From Kitasatospora papulosa (GTDB taxonomy: Bacteria > Actinomycetota > Actinomycetes > Streptomycetales > Streptomycetaceae): 64,000 nucleotides of DNA. The stretch is from NCBI RefSeq assembly GCF_000717245.1, contig NZ_JNYQ01000005.1, positions 287,464-351,463 of the forward strand, in the 5' to 3' direction. This document shows positions 9,855 to 19,045 of this stretch, in pieces; the first letter of the stretch is position 1, and each line of letters begins with the position of its first letter. The position numbers and the translations under genes are program-made. The notes beneath the pieces are model-generated. The model made no database searches and had not been told where the DNA came from. It saw nothing but the letters and a program-made list of their open reading frames with translations.

Positions 9855-10344
9855 GGTCGATCCTTGCTGGTCGGGACGCGTTCGCCTCGTGAGCGGTACG
9901 CGCCCGGTGGGGGGTAGCCGGCACCGGTGCGGGAGCGCCCCACCCCTGACGCCTCGAGGGGATTCGATCCGGCCGCCCGATCCGAAGGGAGTGCGGGGGC
10001 GGACTCGTGGGACAGACCGCTCCGGGATCCACGCCCGGGGCGCGTCCTCGCGCTCCGGGCCCGGCCCACAGGTCATTCACTGGTCGGGGCCGGCGGGAAC
10101 CGGCCCATACGCAAAAGTGACCCTTGGCGCGAAAAGCTGCCCAAAGGTCATTCAGCGGTGCAACAGGCGTCGAGCAACCATACGACACGACACGCGGGGA
10201 TATGGAAGGACTTGAGAGATGGATCACAGGTCTACGTGGAACCACGGTCGCATATTCGAAGGAGGATGACCGATTCGTGGACCTGACCCGTAGGGCCTCA
10301 CCAGTGCCTCACCCCGGCGGGCCTGCGCGGACTACCATCACTGC
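9855..10344. promoter_or_regulatory. 490-base divergent intergenic region with three TGACCYTTGG-like operator sites
   Basis: No convincing gene. The block at 10066-10150 holds three copies of one motif: CCACAGGTCA (10066-10075, minus orientation), TGACCCTTGG (10118-10127, plus) and CCAAAGGTCA (10141-10150, minus). The last two form an inverted repeat with 13 bases between arms. The two minus copies sit in longer 16-base direct repeats that match at 15 of 16 positions (TGAATGACCTKTGGGC on the minus strand), 75 bases apart. They lie upstream of the transporter and could serve either direction. A TACCAT hexamer (10333-10338) 6 bases before the response regulator ATG suggests a leaderless start. 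Confidence 0.5.
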
Positions 10345-11022
<678 letters not shown>

Positions 11023-11036
11023 CGTACAGAACACTC

Positions 11037-12305
11037 ATGCGCCGCCGACTGATCAACTCCACGCTCGCCGTGGTGCTCGTCGTGATCGCCGTCTTCGGCG
11101 TCTCCCTCGTCATCGTCGAGACCCGCACCATCAGCAACAGCGCCCAGGAGAGCGTGGACGCGGAGGCCTTCCGGCTGATCAGCGTCGTCGAGAGCCGGCT
11201 GCTCGGCGCCGAGCGGATCACCCCGCAGGTCCTCGCCGAGCAGGTGGACCCCAGCCGCTACGCCCGCGTCGAGATCCCGGGGCGGTCCCCGATCGAGGTC
11301 GGCGAGCGCCCCGCGGACGGCGACTCGATCCGCAGCACGGAGACGGGGGAGCAGGGCGAGAAGGTCACCGTCGAGGAGTCCCGCTCCACCGTGACCCGGG
11401 AGGTCGGCCGCACCCTGCTGATCATCGGAGCGGTGGCCCTGCTCGCCATCATCTCCGCCGTACTCCTCGCCGTGCGCCAGGCGGACCGGCTGACCTCCCC
11501 GCTCACCGACCTCGCCGAGACGGCCGAGCGCCTCGGATCGGGCGACCCGCGGCCCAGGCACAAGCGGTACGGGGTGGCGGAGCTGGACCGGGTCGCCGAC
11601 GTCCTGGACTCCTCCGCCGAACGGATCGCCCGGATGCTGACGGCGGAGCGGCGCCTCGCCGCGGACGCCTCGCACCAGCTCCGTACGCCGCTGACGGCCC
11701 TCTCCATGCGGATCGAGGAGATCTCGGTCACCGACGACCCCGACACGGTGAAGGAGGAGGCGAACATCGCGCTCACCCAGGTCGAGCGGCTCACCGACGT
11801 GGTGCAGCGGCTGCTGACCAACGCCCGTGACCCGCGTACCGGCTCGGCCGTCGTGTTCGACCTCGACGAGATCGTCAAGCAGCAGATCGAGGAGTGGCGC
11901 CCGGCCTACCGCAGCGCGGGCCGCGCCGTCGTCTGCTCCGGCAAGCACGGACTGGAGGCCGTCGGGACGCCCGGCGCCGTCGCCCAGGTGCTCGCCGCCC
12001 TGATCGAGAACTCGCTGATGCACGGCGGTGGCACGGTCGCGCTGCGCACCCGCGTCACCGGCAACCAGGTCGTCGTCGAGGTCACGGACGAGGGCCCCGG
12101 TGTCCCCGCCGACCTCGGGGCGCGGATCTTCGAGCGCACCATCAGCGGCCGGAACTCCACCGGAATCGGCCTGGCGGTGGCCCGGGACCTCGCGGAGGCC
12201 GACGGGGGCCGGCTGGAACTGCTCCAGCAGCAGCCCCCGGTCTTCGCCCTCTTCCTCAGCAGGGTCGTGCCGAGCCGCAAGGAGTACGTGCGCCCGGTGC
12301 GCTGA
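11037..12305 (+). CDS. two-component sensor histidine kinase
   Basis: 422 residues. Membrane helix about 8-28, an extracytoplasmic sensor of some 95 residues (acidic, no recognisable fold), second helix about 126-147, HAMP (148-200), dimerisation/phosphoacceptor domain with His213 in DASHQLRTPLTAL, then a HATPase domain with N-box LIENSLMHG, G1 VTDEGPGVP and G2 NSTGIGLAVARDL. Partner of the response regulator immediately upstream. The stimulus is unknown; the POT transporter next door raises peptide supply or envelope state as possibilities, which is inference only. Confidence 0.95.
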   Translation: MRRRLINSTLAVVLVVIAVFGVSLVIVETRTISNSAQESVDAEAFRLISVVESRLLGAERITPQVLAEQVDPSRYARVEIPGRSPIEVGERPADGDSIRSTETGEQGEKVTVEESRSTVTREVGRTLLIIGAVALLAIISAVLLAVRQADRLTSPLTDLAETAERLGSGDPRPRHKRYGVAELDRVADVLDSSAERIARMLTAERRLAADASHQLRTPLTALSMRIEEISVTDDPDTVKEEANIALTQVERLTDVVQRLLTNARDPRTGSAVVFDLDEIVKQQIEEWRPAYRSAGRAVVCSGKHGLEAVGTPGAVAQVLAALIENSLMHGGGTVALRTRVTGNQVVVEVTDEGPGVPADLGARIFERTISGRNSTGIGLAVARDLAEADGGRLELLQQQPPVFALFLSRVVPSRKEYVRPVR

Positions 12306-12329
12306 GCACGCGGGACGCCGCCGCCGTCG

Positions 12330-12848
12330 TCAGTGGGCCACCGGGCCGGGTGCTACCTCGTCGGAGGGTCGTCGCTGCTCCAGAAATCGCTCCGCGTCGA
12401 GCACGGCCTCCTCGGCGGGCAGCGCCCTGAACACCCAGGTGCGGTAGGACCAGAAGCGGAACAGCGTGGCGATGCCGATGCCGAGGATCTTGAACATGTT
12501 GCTCTGGACCGGGCTGTTCCACCCGAAGCCGTACGTCGCCACGTAGAGCACGCCCGTCTCGATCACCGCACCGACGGCGCTGAACAGCAGGAACAGCGTC
12601 AGCTCCCGGGTCCGGCCGGTCTTGTCGCGGTCCCGGTAGGTCCAGTAGCGGAAGCCGACGTAGTTGAAGAGGATGGCGACGACCGTCCCCATCAGCCCGG
12701 CCCGCACCACCGGGATCTCCGTGGTGCGCCAGATCAGGTTGGAGACGGCGATGTTGACGACCAGCCCGAGTGCGCCGACCGCGCCGAACTTGGCGACCTC
12801 CCGTGCCAGCAGATCAAGCCGGGCCCGCAGTGCGCCCCGTTCGCTCAT
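12330..12848 (-). CDS. GtrA family membrane protein
   Basis: 172 residues, four hydrophobic helices (around 16-36, 48-66, 86-104 and 112-135) typical of GtrA/DPMS-like proteins, with the motif FGAVGALGLVVNIAVSNL near the N-terminus and a basic-acidic C-terminal tail. GtrA proteins help move polyprenyl-linked sugars across the membrane or act with glycosyltransferases in wall polysaccharide modification. It is convergent with the sensor kinase and divergent from purK. The GtrA-purK neighbourhood is also found in mycobacteria, as I recall, and does not itself show a functional link. Confidence 0.88.
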   Translation of the reverse strand: MSERGALRARLDLLAREVAKFGAVGALGLVVNIAVSNLIWRTTEIPVVRAGLMGTVVAILFNYVGFRYWTYRDRDKTGRTRELTLFLLFSAVGAVIETGVLYVATYGFGWNSPVQSNMFKILGIGIATLFRFWSYRTWVFRALPAEEAVLDAERFLEQRRPSDEVAPGPVAH

Positions 12849-13007
12849 GGTGATCGCTCAGCCCCGTCCATTGGTTGCGTCAACCCGGCCATGCTAACCA
12901 GCCCTCCCGTGTGATGCCTGTGAGCCGGGAGGACCGCCCGACGGGGCTCCTTCCCGGGAGCCGGAGCGGGCCCGGCGGGGGAGGGCGAGGGTACCTGGCG
13001 GGAGAGG

Positions 13008-13046
13008 GTGAGGGGGACCTTCCGCACGCCCGATACCCTGGTACGC
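13008..13046 (+). promoter_or_regulatory. candidate purK promoter, probably leaderless
   Basis: TACCCT (13034-13039) lies exactly 7 bases before the GTG start at 13047. GTGAGG about 20 bases further upstream is a poor -35 candidate. No ribosome site precedes the GTG. Confidence 0.4.
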
Positions 13047-14198
13047 GTGACGTTCCCTGTAGTCGGCATGGTCGGCGGCGGTCAGCTCGCCCGTATGACC
13101 CACGAGGCGGGCATTCCCCTCGGCCTGAAATTCAAGCTCCTCAGTGACACTCCCCAGGACTCGGCCGCCCAGGTGGTCGGCGAGGTCGTCGTCGGCGACT
13201 ACCGCGACCTGGAGACGCTGCGCGCCTTCGCCCGCGGCTGCGATGTGATCACCTTCGACCACGAGCACGTGCCGACCGAGCACCTGCGGGCCCTGGAGGC
13301 GGACGGCATCCCCGTGCGCCCCGGCCCCGACGCCCTGGTGCACGCCCAGGACAAGGGCGTCATGCGTGCCAAGCTCACCGAGATCGGCGCACCCTGTCCC
13401 CGCCACCGCATCGTCGCCGACCCGGCGGACGCCACGGCCTTCGCCGAGGAGGTGGGCGGCTTCCCCGTCATCCTCAAGACGGTCCGCGGCGGCTACGACG
13501 GCAAGGGCGTCTGGGTGGTCCGCTCCGAGGCGGACGCCGCCGAGCCCTTCCGCGCCGGTGTCCCCGTCCTCGCCGAGGAGAAGGTCGACTTCGTCCGCGA
13601 GCTGGCGGCCAACATCGTCCGCTCGCCGCACGGCCAGGCCGTCGCCTATCCCGTGGTCGAGTCGATCCAGGTCGACGGGGTCTGCGACACCGTCATCGCC
13701 CCGGCGCCCGACCTCGACGAACGCCTCGCGGGCGAGGCCCAGCAGCTCGCCCTGCGGATCGCGGCGGAGCTCGGTGTGGTGGGCCACCTCGCGGTCGAGC
13801 TCTTCGAGACGCGCGGACCCGACGGGGAGCCCGGCATCCTCGTCAACGAGCTCGCGATGCGCCCGCACAACTCCGGGCACTGGACCCAGGACGGCGCGGT
13901 CACCTCGCAGTTCGCCAACCACGTGCGGGCCGTGCTGGACCTCCCGCTCGGCGACCCCCGCCCGCGCGCCACCTGGACGGTCATGTCCAACGTCCTCGGC
14001 GGCGACTACCCGGACATGTACCAGGCGTACCTGCACTGCATGGCCCGCGACCCCCAGCTCAAGATCCACATGTACGGCAAGGACGTGAAGCCCGGCCGCA
14101 AGGTGGGCCACGTCAACACCTACGGCGACGATCTGGCGGACGTGCGGGAGCGCGCCCGGCACGCGGCCGACTACCTGCGAGGAACGATCACCGAATGA
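13047..14198 (+). CDS. purK: N5-carboxyaminoimidazole ribonucleotide synthase
   Basis: 383 residues, ATP-grasp enzyme of purine synthesis: AIR plus ATP and bicarbonate gives N5-CAIR. The N-terminal GMVGGGQLARM motif, ITFDHEHVP, the ATP-grasp segment VILKTVRGGYDGKGVWVV, and the metal site ending ELAMRPHNSGHWT are all diagnostic. I chose GTG 13047 over an upstream in-frame start because it places the Rossmann-like strand TFPVVGMVGGG at the very N-terminus and fits a leaderless promoter. The ATG of purE overlaps its stop (ATGA), so the two are coupled. Confidence 0.95.
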   Translation: MTFPVVGMVGGGQLARMTHEAGIPLGLKFKLLSDTPQDSAAQVVGEVVVGDYRDLETLRAFARGCDVITFDHEHVPTEHLRALEADGIPVRPGPDALVHAQDKGVMRAKLTEIGAPCPRHRIVADPADATAFAEEVGGFPVILKTVRGGYDGKGVWVVRSEADAAEPFRAGVPVLAEEKVDFVRELAANIVRSPHGQAVAYPVVESIQVDGVCDTVIAPAPDLDERLAGEAQQLALRIAAELGVVGHLAVELFETRGPDGEPGILVNELAMRPHNSGHWTQDGAVTSQFANHVRAVLDLPLGDPRPRATWTVMSNVLGGDYPDMYQAYLHCMARDPQLKIHMYGKDVKPGRKVGHVNTYGDDLADVRERARHAADYLRGTITE

Positions 14199-14731
14199 CC
14201 GCACCAGGCTCCGCCCCCGTCGTCGGCATCGTCATGGGCTCGGACTCCGACTGGCCCGTGATGGAAGCGGCCGCCAAGGCCCTCGACGAGTTCGAGATCC
14301 CCTACGAGGTCGACGTCGTCTCCGCCCACCGCATGCCGCACGAGATGATCGCGTACGGCGAGTCGGCTGCGGACCGCGGCCTCAAGGCGGTCATCGCGGG
14401 AGCGGGAGGCGCGGCGCACCTGCCCGGCATGCTCGCCTCCGTCACCCCGCTGCCCGTGATCGGCGTCCCGGTCCCGCTGAAGTACCTCGACGGCATGGAC
14501 AGCCTGCTCTCCATCGTCCAGATGCCCGCCGGCGTCCCCGTCGCCACCGTGTCCGTCGGCGGCGCCCGCAACGCGGGTCTGCTCGCCGCCCGCATCCTCG
14601 CCGCCCACGACGGTGAGCTGCTGGCCCGGATGAAGGACTTCCAGCAGGAGCTCAAGGACCAGGCGACGGAGAAGGGCAAGCGGCTGCGCGCCAAGACCCA
14701 GGGCGCGGACCACTTCGGCTTCGGGAAGTAG
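14195..14731 (+). CDS. purE: N5-carboxyaminoimidazole ribonucleotide mutase
   Basis: 178 residues, class I PurE: converts N5-CAIR to CAIR. Signature sequences VGIVMGSDSDWPVMEAA, VVSAHRMPHEM (catalytic His region), AGAGGAAHLPGM, VPVPLKYLDGMDSLLSIVQMP are intact. Overlaps purK by four bases. The C-terminal tail is Lys/Arg rich. A dipeptidase gene follows after seven bases and is likely co-transcribed. Confidence 0.96.
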   Translation: MTAPGSAPVVGIVMGSDSDWPVMEAAAKALDEFEIPYEVDVVSAHRMPHEMIAYGESAADRGLKAVIAGAGGAAHLPGMLASVTPLPVIGVPVPLKYLDGMDSLLSIVQMPAGVPVATVSVGGARNAGLLAARILAAHDGELLARMKDFQQELKDQATEKGKRLRAKTQGADHFGFGK

Positions 14732-14738
14732 GCACACG

Positions 14739-15932
14739 GTGGACCACCTGGACCGAGCCCGGCAGCTCCTCGCCGGCCACCCCGTCGTCGACGGCCACAA
14801 CGACCTCCCCTGGGCGCTGCGCGAGCAGGTCGGTTACGACCTCGACGCCCGCGACATCTCCCGGGACCAGACCGGCACCCTGCACACCGACATCCCGCGG
14901 CTGCGGGCCGGCGGCGTCGGCGCGCAGTTCTGGTCCGTCTACGTCGCACCCCATCTGGCCGGCGACGACGCGGTGAGCGCCACGCTGGAGCAGATCGACG
15001 TCGTCGGCGAGATGCTGGCCCGCTACCCGGACGACCTGCGCCGCGCCCTGACCGCGGACGACATGGAGAAGGCCCGCGCCGAGGGCCGTATCGCCTCCCT
15101 GATGGGGGCCGAGGGCGGCCACTCCATCAACAACTCCCTGGCCACCCTGCGGGCCCTGCACACCCTGGGCGTCCGCTACATGACGCTCACGCACAACGAC
15201 AACACCGACTGGGCGGACTCGGCGACCGACTCCCCGCGCGTCGGCGGGCTGTCGGAGTTCGGCCGTGAGGTCGTGCGCGAGATGAACCGCGTCGGGATGC
15301 TGGTCGACCTCTCCCATGTGGCGGCCACCACCATGCGGGACGCCCTCGCGACCTCGGTGGCGCCGGTGATCTTCTCGCACTCCTCCGCCCGGGCGGTCTG
15401 CGACCACCCGCGCAACATCCCCGACGACGTGCTGCGGATGCTCGCGGCCAACGGCGGTGTGGCCATGGCGACCTTCGTGCCGAAGTTCGTCCTGCCCGCG
15501 GCCGTCGAGTGGACGCTCGCCGCCGACCGCAACATGCGGGAGCACGGCCTGCACCACCTGGACACCACCCCGGCCGCCATGCGGATCCACGCGGACTTCG
15601 AAGCGGTCAACCCGCGCCCGATGGCCACCGTGGCGACGATCGCCGACCACCTCGACCACATGCGGGAGATCGCCGGGATCGACCACATCGGTGTCGGTGG
15701 CGACTACGACGGCACCGCCTTCCTCCCGCAGGGGCTGGAGGACGTCTCGGGCTACCCGCACCTGATCGCGGAGCTGCTCACCCGCGGCTGGTCGGAGACC
15801 GACCTTGCCAAGCTGACGTGGCAGAACGCCGTGCGCGTCCTGCGCGACGCGGAAGCGGTGTCCCGTGACCTGAGCGCCCGCGTCGGTCCGTCGCACGCGA
15901 CGATCGACGAGCTGGACGGTCCGGCGAACTGA
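14739..15932 (+). CDS. membrane dipeptidase (M19, renal dipeptidase family)
   Basis: 397 residues, zinc dipeptidase of the amidohydrolase superfamily. Visible metal ligands: VVDGHNDLPWALR (HxD), the bridging Glu in LMGAEGGHSI, then VDLSHVA and IFSHSSARAVCDHPRN, and the late GVGGDYDGTAF aspartate. It hydrolyses dipeptides, including some D-amino-acid dipeptides. No signal peptide or lipobox is seen, so it is probably cytosolic in spite of the family name. GTG 14739 follows the purE stop by seven bases. The link to purine synthesis is positional only. A strong terminator follows. Confidence 0.92.
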   Translation: MDHLDRARQLLAGHPVVDGHNDLPWALREQVGYDLDARDISRDQTGTLHTDIPRLRAGGVGAQFWSVYVAPHLAGDDAVSATLEQIDVVGEMLARYPDDLRRALTADDMEKARAEGRIASLMGAEGGHSINNSLATLRALHTLGVRYMTLTHNDNTDWADSATDSPRVGGLSEFGREVVREMNRVGMLVDLSHVAATTMRDALATSVAPVIFSHSSARAVCDHPRNIPDDVLRMLAANGGVAMATFVPKFVLPAAVEWTLAADRNMREHGLHHLDTTPAAMRIHADFEAVNPRPMATVATIADHLDHMREIAGIDHIGVGGDYDGTAFLPQGLEDVSGYPHLIAELLTRGWSETDLAKLTWQNAVRVLRDAEAVSRDLSARVGPSHATIDELDGPAN

Positions 15933-15950
15933 GTCCCGCACGGGAGCGCG

Positions 15951-15984
15951 GAGGAGGCGGTGGCCCGGTGGCCACCGCCTCCTC
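15951..15984. terminator. bidirectional terminator hairpin
   Basis: Perfect 15-base stem GAGGAGGCGGTGGCC with its complement around a CGGT loop, between the convergent dipeptidase and UDP-glucose dehydrogenase genes. Confidence 0.85.
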
Positions 15985-15987
15985 GCG

Positions 15988-17331
15988 TCAGGCCTTCGGC
16001 CGGCCCATGGCCCGGTAGGTCCAGCCGGCCTCGCGCCACACCGCCGGGTCCAGCGCGTTGCGTCCGTCGAGGATGATCCGGCGCCCCGCCACCTCGCCCA
16101 GCTCCGCGGCGTCCAGCTCGCGGAACTCACGCCACTCCGTCAGGTGCAGCACCACGTCCGCACCGCGCACCGCGTCCAGCGCCGTGTCCGCGTAGCCGAG
16201 GGTCGGGAAGAGCCGTCGGGCGTTGTCCATGCCCTTCGGGTCGAAGACCGTCACCTGGCCGCCCTGCAGATGGATCTGCCCGGCGACGTTCAGGGCGGGC
16301 GAGTCGCGTACGTCGTCGGAGTCCGGCTTGAAGGTGGCACCCAGCACCGCGACGCGCGTGCCCAGGAAGGACCCGCCGCCCACGGCCTCGCGGGCCAGCT
16401 CGACCATGTGGCCCCGGCGCCGCATGTTGATGGAGTCGACCTCCCGCAGGAAGGTCAGCGCCTGGTCGGCGCCCAGCTCACCGGCGCGCGCCATGAAGGC
16501 CCGGATGTCCTTGGGCAGGCAGCCCCCGCCGAAACCGATCCCGGCCCGCAGGAACTTCTTCCCGATGCGCTCGTCGTGTCCGATGGCCTCGGCGAGCTTC
16601 ACCACGTCGCCGTCGGCGGCCTCGCAGACCTCGGCCATGGCGTTGATGAAGGAGATCTTGGTCGCCAGGAAGGAGTTCGCGGAGGTCTTCACCAGCTCGG
16701 CGGTCGGGAAGTCCGTCACGACGAAGGGCGAGCCCTCGGCGATCGGTCCGGCGTACACCTCGCGCAGCAGCTTCTCGGCCCGCTCGCTCTCGACACCGAC
16801 CACGATCCGGTCCGGGTGCAGGGTGTCCTTCACCGCGAAGCCCTCGCGCAGGAACTCGGGGTTCCAGGCCAGCTCCGCGTCCGCGCCCGCCGGTGCCAGT
16901 TCGGCCAGCCGGCCCGCCAGCCGTGCGGCGGAGCCCACCGGGACGGTCGACTTGCCCACGACCAGCGCGGGCCCGGTCAGGTGCGGGGCGAGCGACTCGA
17001 AGGCGCTGTCCACGTAGCTCATGTCGCAGGCGTACTCGCCGTGCTTCTGCGGCGTGTTCACGCAGACGAAGTGCACGTCGCCGAAGGTGCCGACCTCCTC
17101 CCAGGAGGTGGTGAACCGAAGGCGCCCGGTGGACCCCTCGATGCCCGCCACGTGCTTCTGGAGGATCTCCTCGAGCCCCGGTTCGTACATCGGCACCCGG
17201 CCGGCGGAGAGCATCTCGATCTTCTCCGGCACCACGTCGAGCCCGAGGACTTCGAAGCCCAGCTCCGCCATGGCCGCGGCATGGGTGGCGCCGAGGTATC
17301 CGGTGCCGATCACGGTGATCCTGAGGGCCAT
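15988..17331 (-). CDS. UDP-glucose/GDP-mannose 6-dehydrogenase
   Basis: 447 residues. NAD-dependent four-electron oxidation of a nucleotide sugar, most likely UDP-glucose to UDP-glucuronate. The N-terminal Rossmann motif ITVIGTGYLGATHAAAMAELG, NPEFLREG, the catalytic cysteine in GFGGGCLPKDIRAF and the C-terminal ATFKPDSDDVRDSPA segment are complete. ATG 17331 follows GGAGCACCCC. UDP-glucuronate could feed the cell-wall glycopolymers suggested by the LCP genes further right, but no glucuronosyltransferase is adjacent. Single gene between two terminator or promoter regions. Confidence 0.94.
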   Translation of the reverse strand: MALRITVIGTGYLGATHAAAMAELGFEVLGLDVVPEKIEMLSAGRVPMYEPGLEEILQKHVAGIEGSTGRLRFTTSWEEVGTFGDVHFVCVNTPQKHGEYACDMSYVDSAFESLAPHLTGPALVVGKSTVPVGSAARLAGRLAELAPAGADAELAWNPEFLREGFAVKDTLHPDRIVVGVESERAEKLLREVYAGPIAEGSPFVVTDFPTAELVKTSANSFLATKISFINAMAEVCEAADGDVVKLAEAIGHDERIGKKFLRAGIGFGGGCLPKDIRAFMARAGELGADQALTFLREVDSINMRRRGHMVELAREAVGGGSFLGTRVAVLGATFKPDSDDVRDSPALNVAGQIHLQGGQVTVFDPKGMDNARRLFPTLGYADTALDAVRGADVVLHLTEWREFRELDAAELGEVAGRRIILDGRNALDPAVWREAGWTYRAMGRPKA

Positions 17332-17489
17332 GGGGTGCTCCTGAACGATGCGGACAGACGTGCGGAGCCGAGCATATCCGGGCGGGCGGAACGCGGTTTT
17401 CCGGCCGTCGAGGTGGCCGTCGGCATGGCTGTCGGCAAGCTCACGTGCCGCGCCCGTATGCCTCCGCTCGACGAGGCCACTAAAATTGG

Positions 17490-17509
17490 GTTACTTAACG
17501 GTAGTTAGC
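17490..17509. promoter_or_regulatory. candidate operator overlapping the acyl-CoA dehydrogenase promoter
   Basis: GTTACTTAACGGTAGTTAGC is an imperfect palindrome (12 of 20 positions symmetric, core TAnCGnTA) overlapping a TAGCAT -10-like box (17506-17511), nine bases before the GTG start. It stands out as AT-rich in GC-rich DNA. The size and form fit a TetR-type repressor site; the regulator is not in this window. Confidence 0.35.
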
Positions 17510-17520
17510 ATCCTTGGGGA

Positions 17521-18687
17521 GTGAACGTCTTGGCGGGTTCGACCGATTTCGACCTGTACCGTCCGGCCGAGGAGCACGACATGCTCCGCGAGACGATCCG
17601 TTCGCTCGCCGAGGCGAAGATCGCCCCGCACGCCGCGGCGGTGGACGAGGAGGCGCGCTTCCCGCAGGAGGCGCTGGACGCCCTCGTCGCTTCCGACCTG
17701 CACGCGGTCCACGTCCCGGAAGAGTACGGCGGCGCCGGTGCCGACGCGCTCGCCACCGTCATCGTGATCGAGGAGGTGGCCCGCGTCTGCGCGTCCTCCT
17801 CCCTCATCCCGGCCGTGAACAAGCTGGGCTCGCTCCCGGTGATCCTCTCCGGCTCCGAGGACCTCAAGAAGAAGTACCTGGGCCCGCTGGCCAAGGGCGA
17901 CGCGATGTTCTCGTACGCCCTCTCCGAGCCGGACGCCGGCTCGGACGCCGCGGGCATGAAGACCAAGGCCGTCCGCGACGGCGACTTCTGGGTCCTCAAC
18001 GGTGTGAAGCGCTGGATCACCAACGCGGGCGAGTCCGAGTACTACACGGTCATGGCCGTGACGGACCCGGAGAAGCGCTCCAAGGGCATCTCGGCGTTCG
18101 TCGTCGAGAAGTCCGACGAGGGCGTCTCCTTCGGCGCCCCGGAGAAGAAGCTCGGCATCAAGGGCTCCCCGACGCGCGAGGTCTACCTCGACAACGTCCG
18201 CATCCCCGCCGACCGCATGATCGGCGAGGAGGGCACCGGCTTCGCCACCGCGATGAAGACCCTGGACCACACCCGCATCACGATCGCGGCCCAGGCGCTC
18301 GGCATCGCCCAGGGTGCCCTGGACTACGCCAAGGGCTACGTCCAGGAGCGCAAGCAGTTCGGCAAGCCGATCGCCGACTTCCAGGGCATCCAGTTCATGC
18401 TCGCCGACATGGCGATGAAGCTGGAGGCCGCCCGTCAGCTCACCTACTCGGCGGCGGCCAAGTCCGAGCGTGTCGACGGCGACCTGACCTTCTTCGGTGC
18501 CGCGGCCAAGTGCTTCGCCTCCGACGTCGCGATGGAGGTCACCACGGACGCCGTGCAGCTGCTCGGCGGCTACGGCTACACGCGGGACTACCCGGTCGAG
18601 CGCATGATGCGCGACGCCAAGATCACCCAGATCTACGAGGGCACGAACCAGGTCCAGCGGATCGTCATGGCCCGCAACCTGCCGTAG
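17521..18687 (+). CDS. acyl-CoA dehydrogenase (FadE25-like)
   Basis: 388 residues, FAD-dependent alpha-beta dehydrogenation of acyl-CoA in fatty acid or branched-chain breakdown. Complete: N-terminal helical domain, FAD/substrate segment YALSEPDAGSDAAGMKTKA, WITNAGESEYYTV, the C-terminal domain with RKQFGKPIADFQGIQFMLADM, QLLGGYGYTRDYPVERMMRDA and the catalytic base Glu373 in QIYEGTNQVQR. GTG 17521 is preceded closely by GGGGA. Its position near purE/purK recalls M. tuberculosis fadE25. A T-tailed hairpin ends it. Chain length preference cannot be read from sequence. Confidence 0.95.
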   Translation: MNVLAGSTDFDLYRPAEEHDMLRETIRSLAEAKIAPHAAAVDEEARFPQEALDALVASDLHAVHVPEEYGGAGADALATVIVIEEVARVCASSSLIPAVNKLGSLPVILSGSEDLKKKYLGPLAKGDAMFSYALSEPDAGSDAAGMKTKAVRDGDFWVLNGVKRWITNAGESEYYTVMAVTDPEKRSKGISAFVVEKSDEGVSFGAPEKKLGIKGSPTREVYLDNVRIPADRMIGEEGTGFATAMKTLDHTRITIAAQALGIAQGALDYAKGYVQERKQFGKPIADFQGIQFMLADMAMKLEAARQLTYSAAAKSERVDGDLTFFGAAAKCFASDVAMEVTTDAVQLLGGYGYTRDYPVERMMRDAKITQIYEGTNQVQRIVMARNLP

Positions 18688-18705
18688 TCCTCTGCGCATC
18701 GGACG

Positions 18706-18735
18706 AGGGAGCCCCCGCTTCGGCGGGGGCTCCCT
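18706..18735 (+). terminator. Rho-independent terminator of acyl-CoA dehydrogenase
   Basis: 13-base stem AGGGAGCCCCCGC / GCGGGGGCTCCCT with a TTCG tetraloop, followed by TTTCT. Classic intrinsic terminator. Confidence 0.9.
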
Positions 18736-18766
18736 TTTCTGTCGCGCCCAGGAGTGACCGGCCGGC

Positions 18767-19045
18767 TCAGGCGGGCCGGTCCCCATCAAGGATCTCTTCG
18801 GCGGAGTCGGCGGTGGCGGCTCGGCGAAGCCACAGGCGCAGGACGTCGAGGTCGCGGCAGCCGGTGATCGTGTCGCGGATCCCGTCCGGGACCTCGATGC
18901 CGCGCTCGTCGAACACGAGCAGGATGTCTTCGGCGCGGCCCCGCGCTTCGCCCTCGGCGCGACCCCGTGCCTCGCCTTCGGCACGGCCTTCGTCCCGGAT
19001 TTCTTCGGAGAGGGGCGAGATGTAGAAGGAGAGATCCACGGCCAC
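18767..19045 (-). CDS. candidate intragenic small protein (RpnS-like antitoxin) translated from inside the Rpn gene
   Basis: In-frame internal GTG at 19045-19043, preceded at five bases by GGAGGA (19056-19051), the best ribosome site in the neighbourhood. Product: 92 residues beginning VAVDLSFYISPLSEEIRDEG, containing the whole repeat region and the C-terminal helices but none of the nuclease motif. In E. coli, Rpn genes make a short C-terminal protein (RpnS) from an internal start that blocks the full-length nuclease, and the tract between the domains carries variable short repeats. The arrangement here matches that layout. Translation from this site is a prediction, with no experimental support in the sequence. 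Confidence 0.45.
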   Translation of the reverse strand: MAVDLSFYISPLSEEIRDEGRAEGEARGRAEGEARGRAEDILLVFDERGIEVPDGIRDTITGCRDLDVLRLWLRRAATADSAEEILDGDRPA

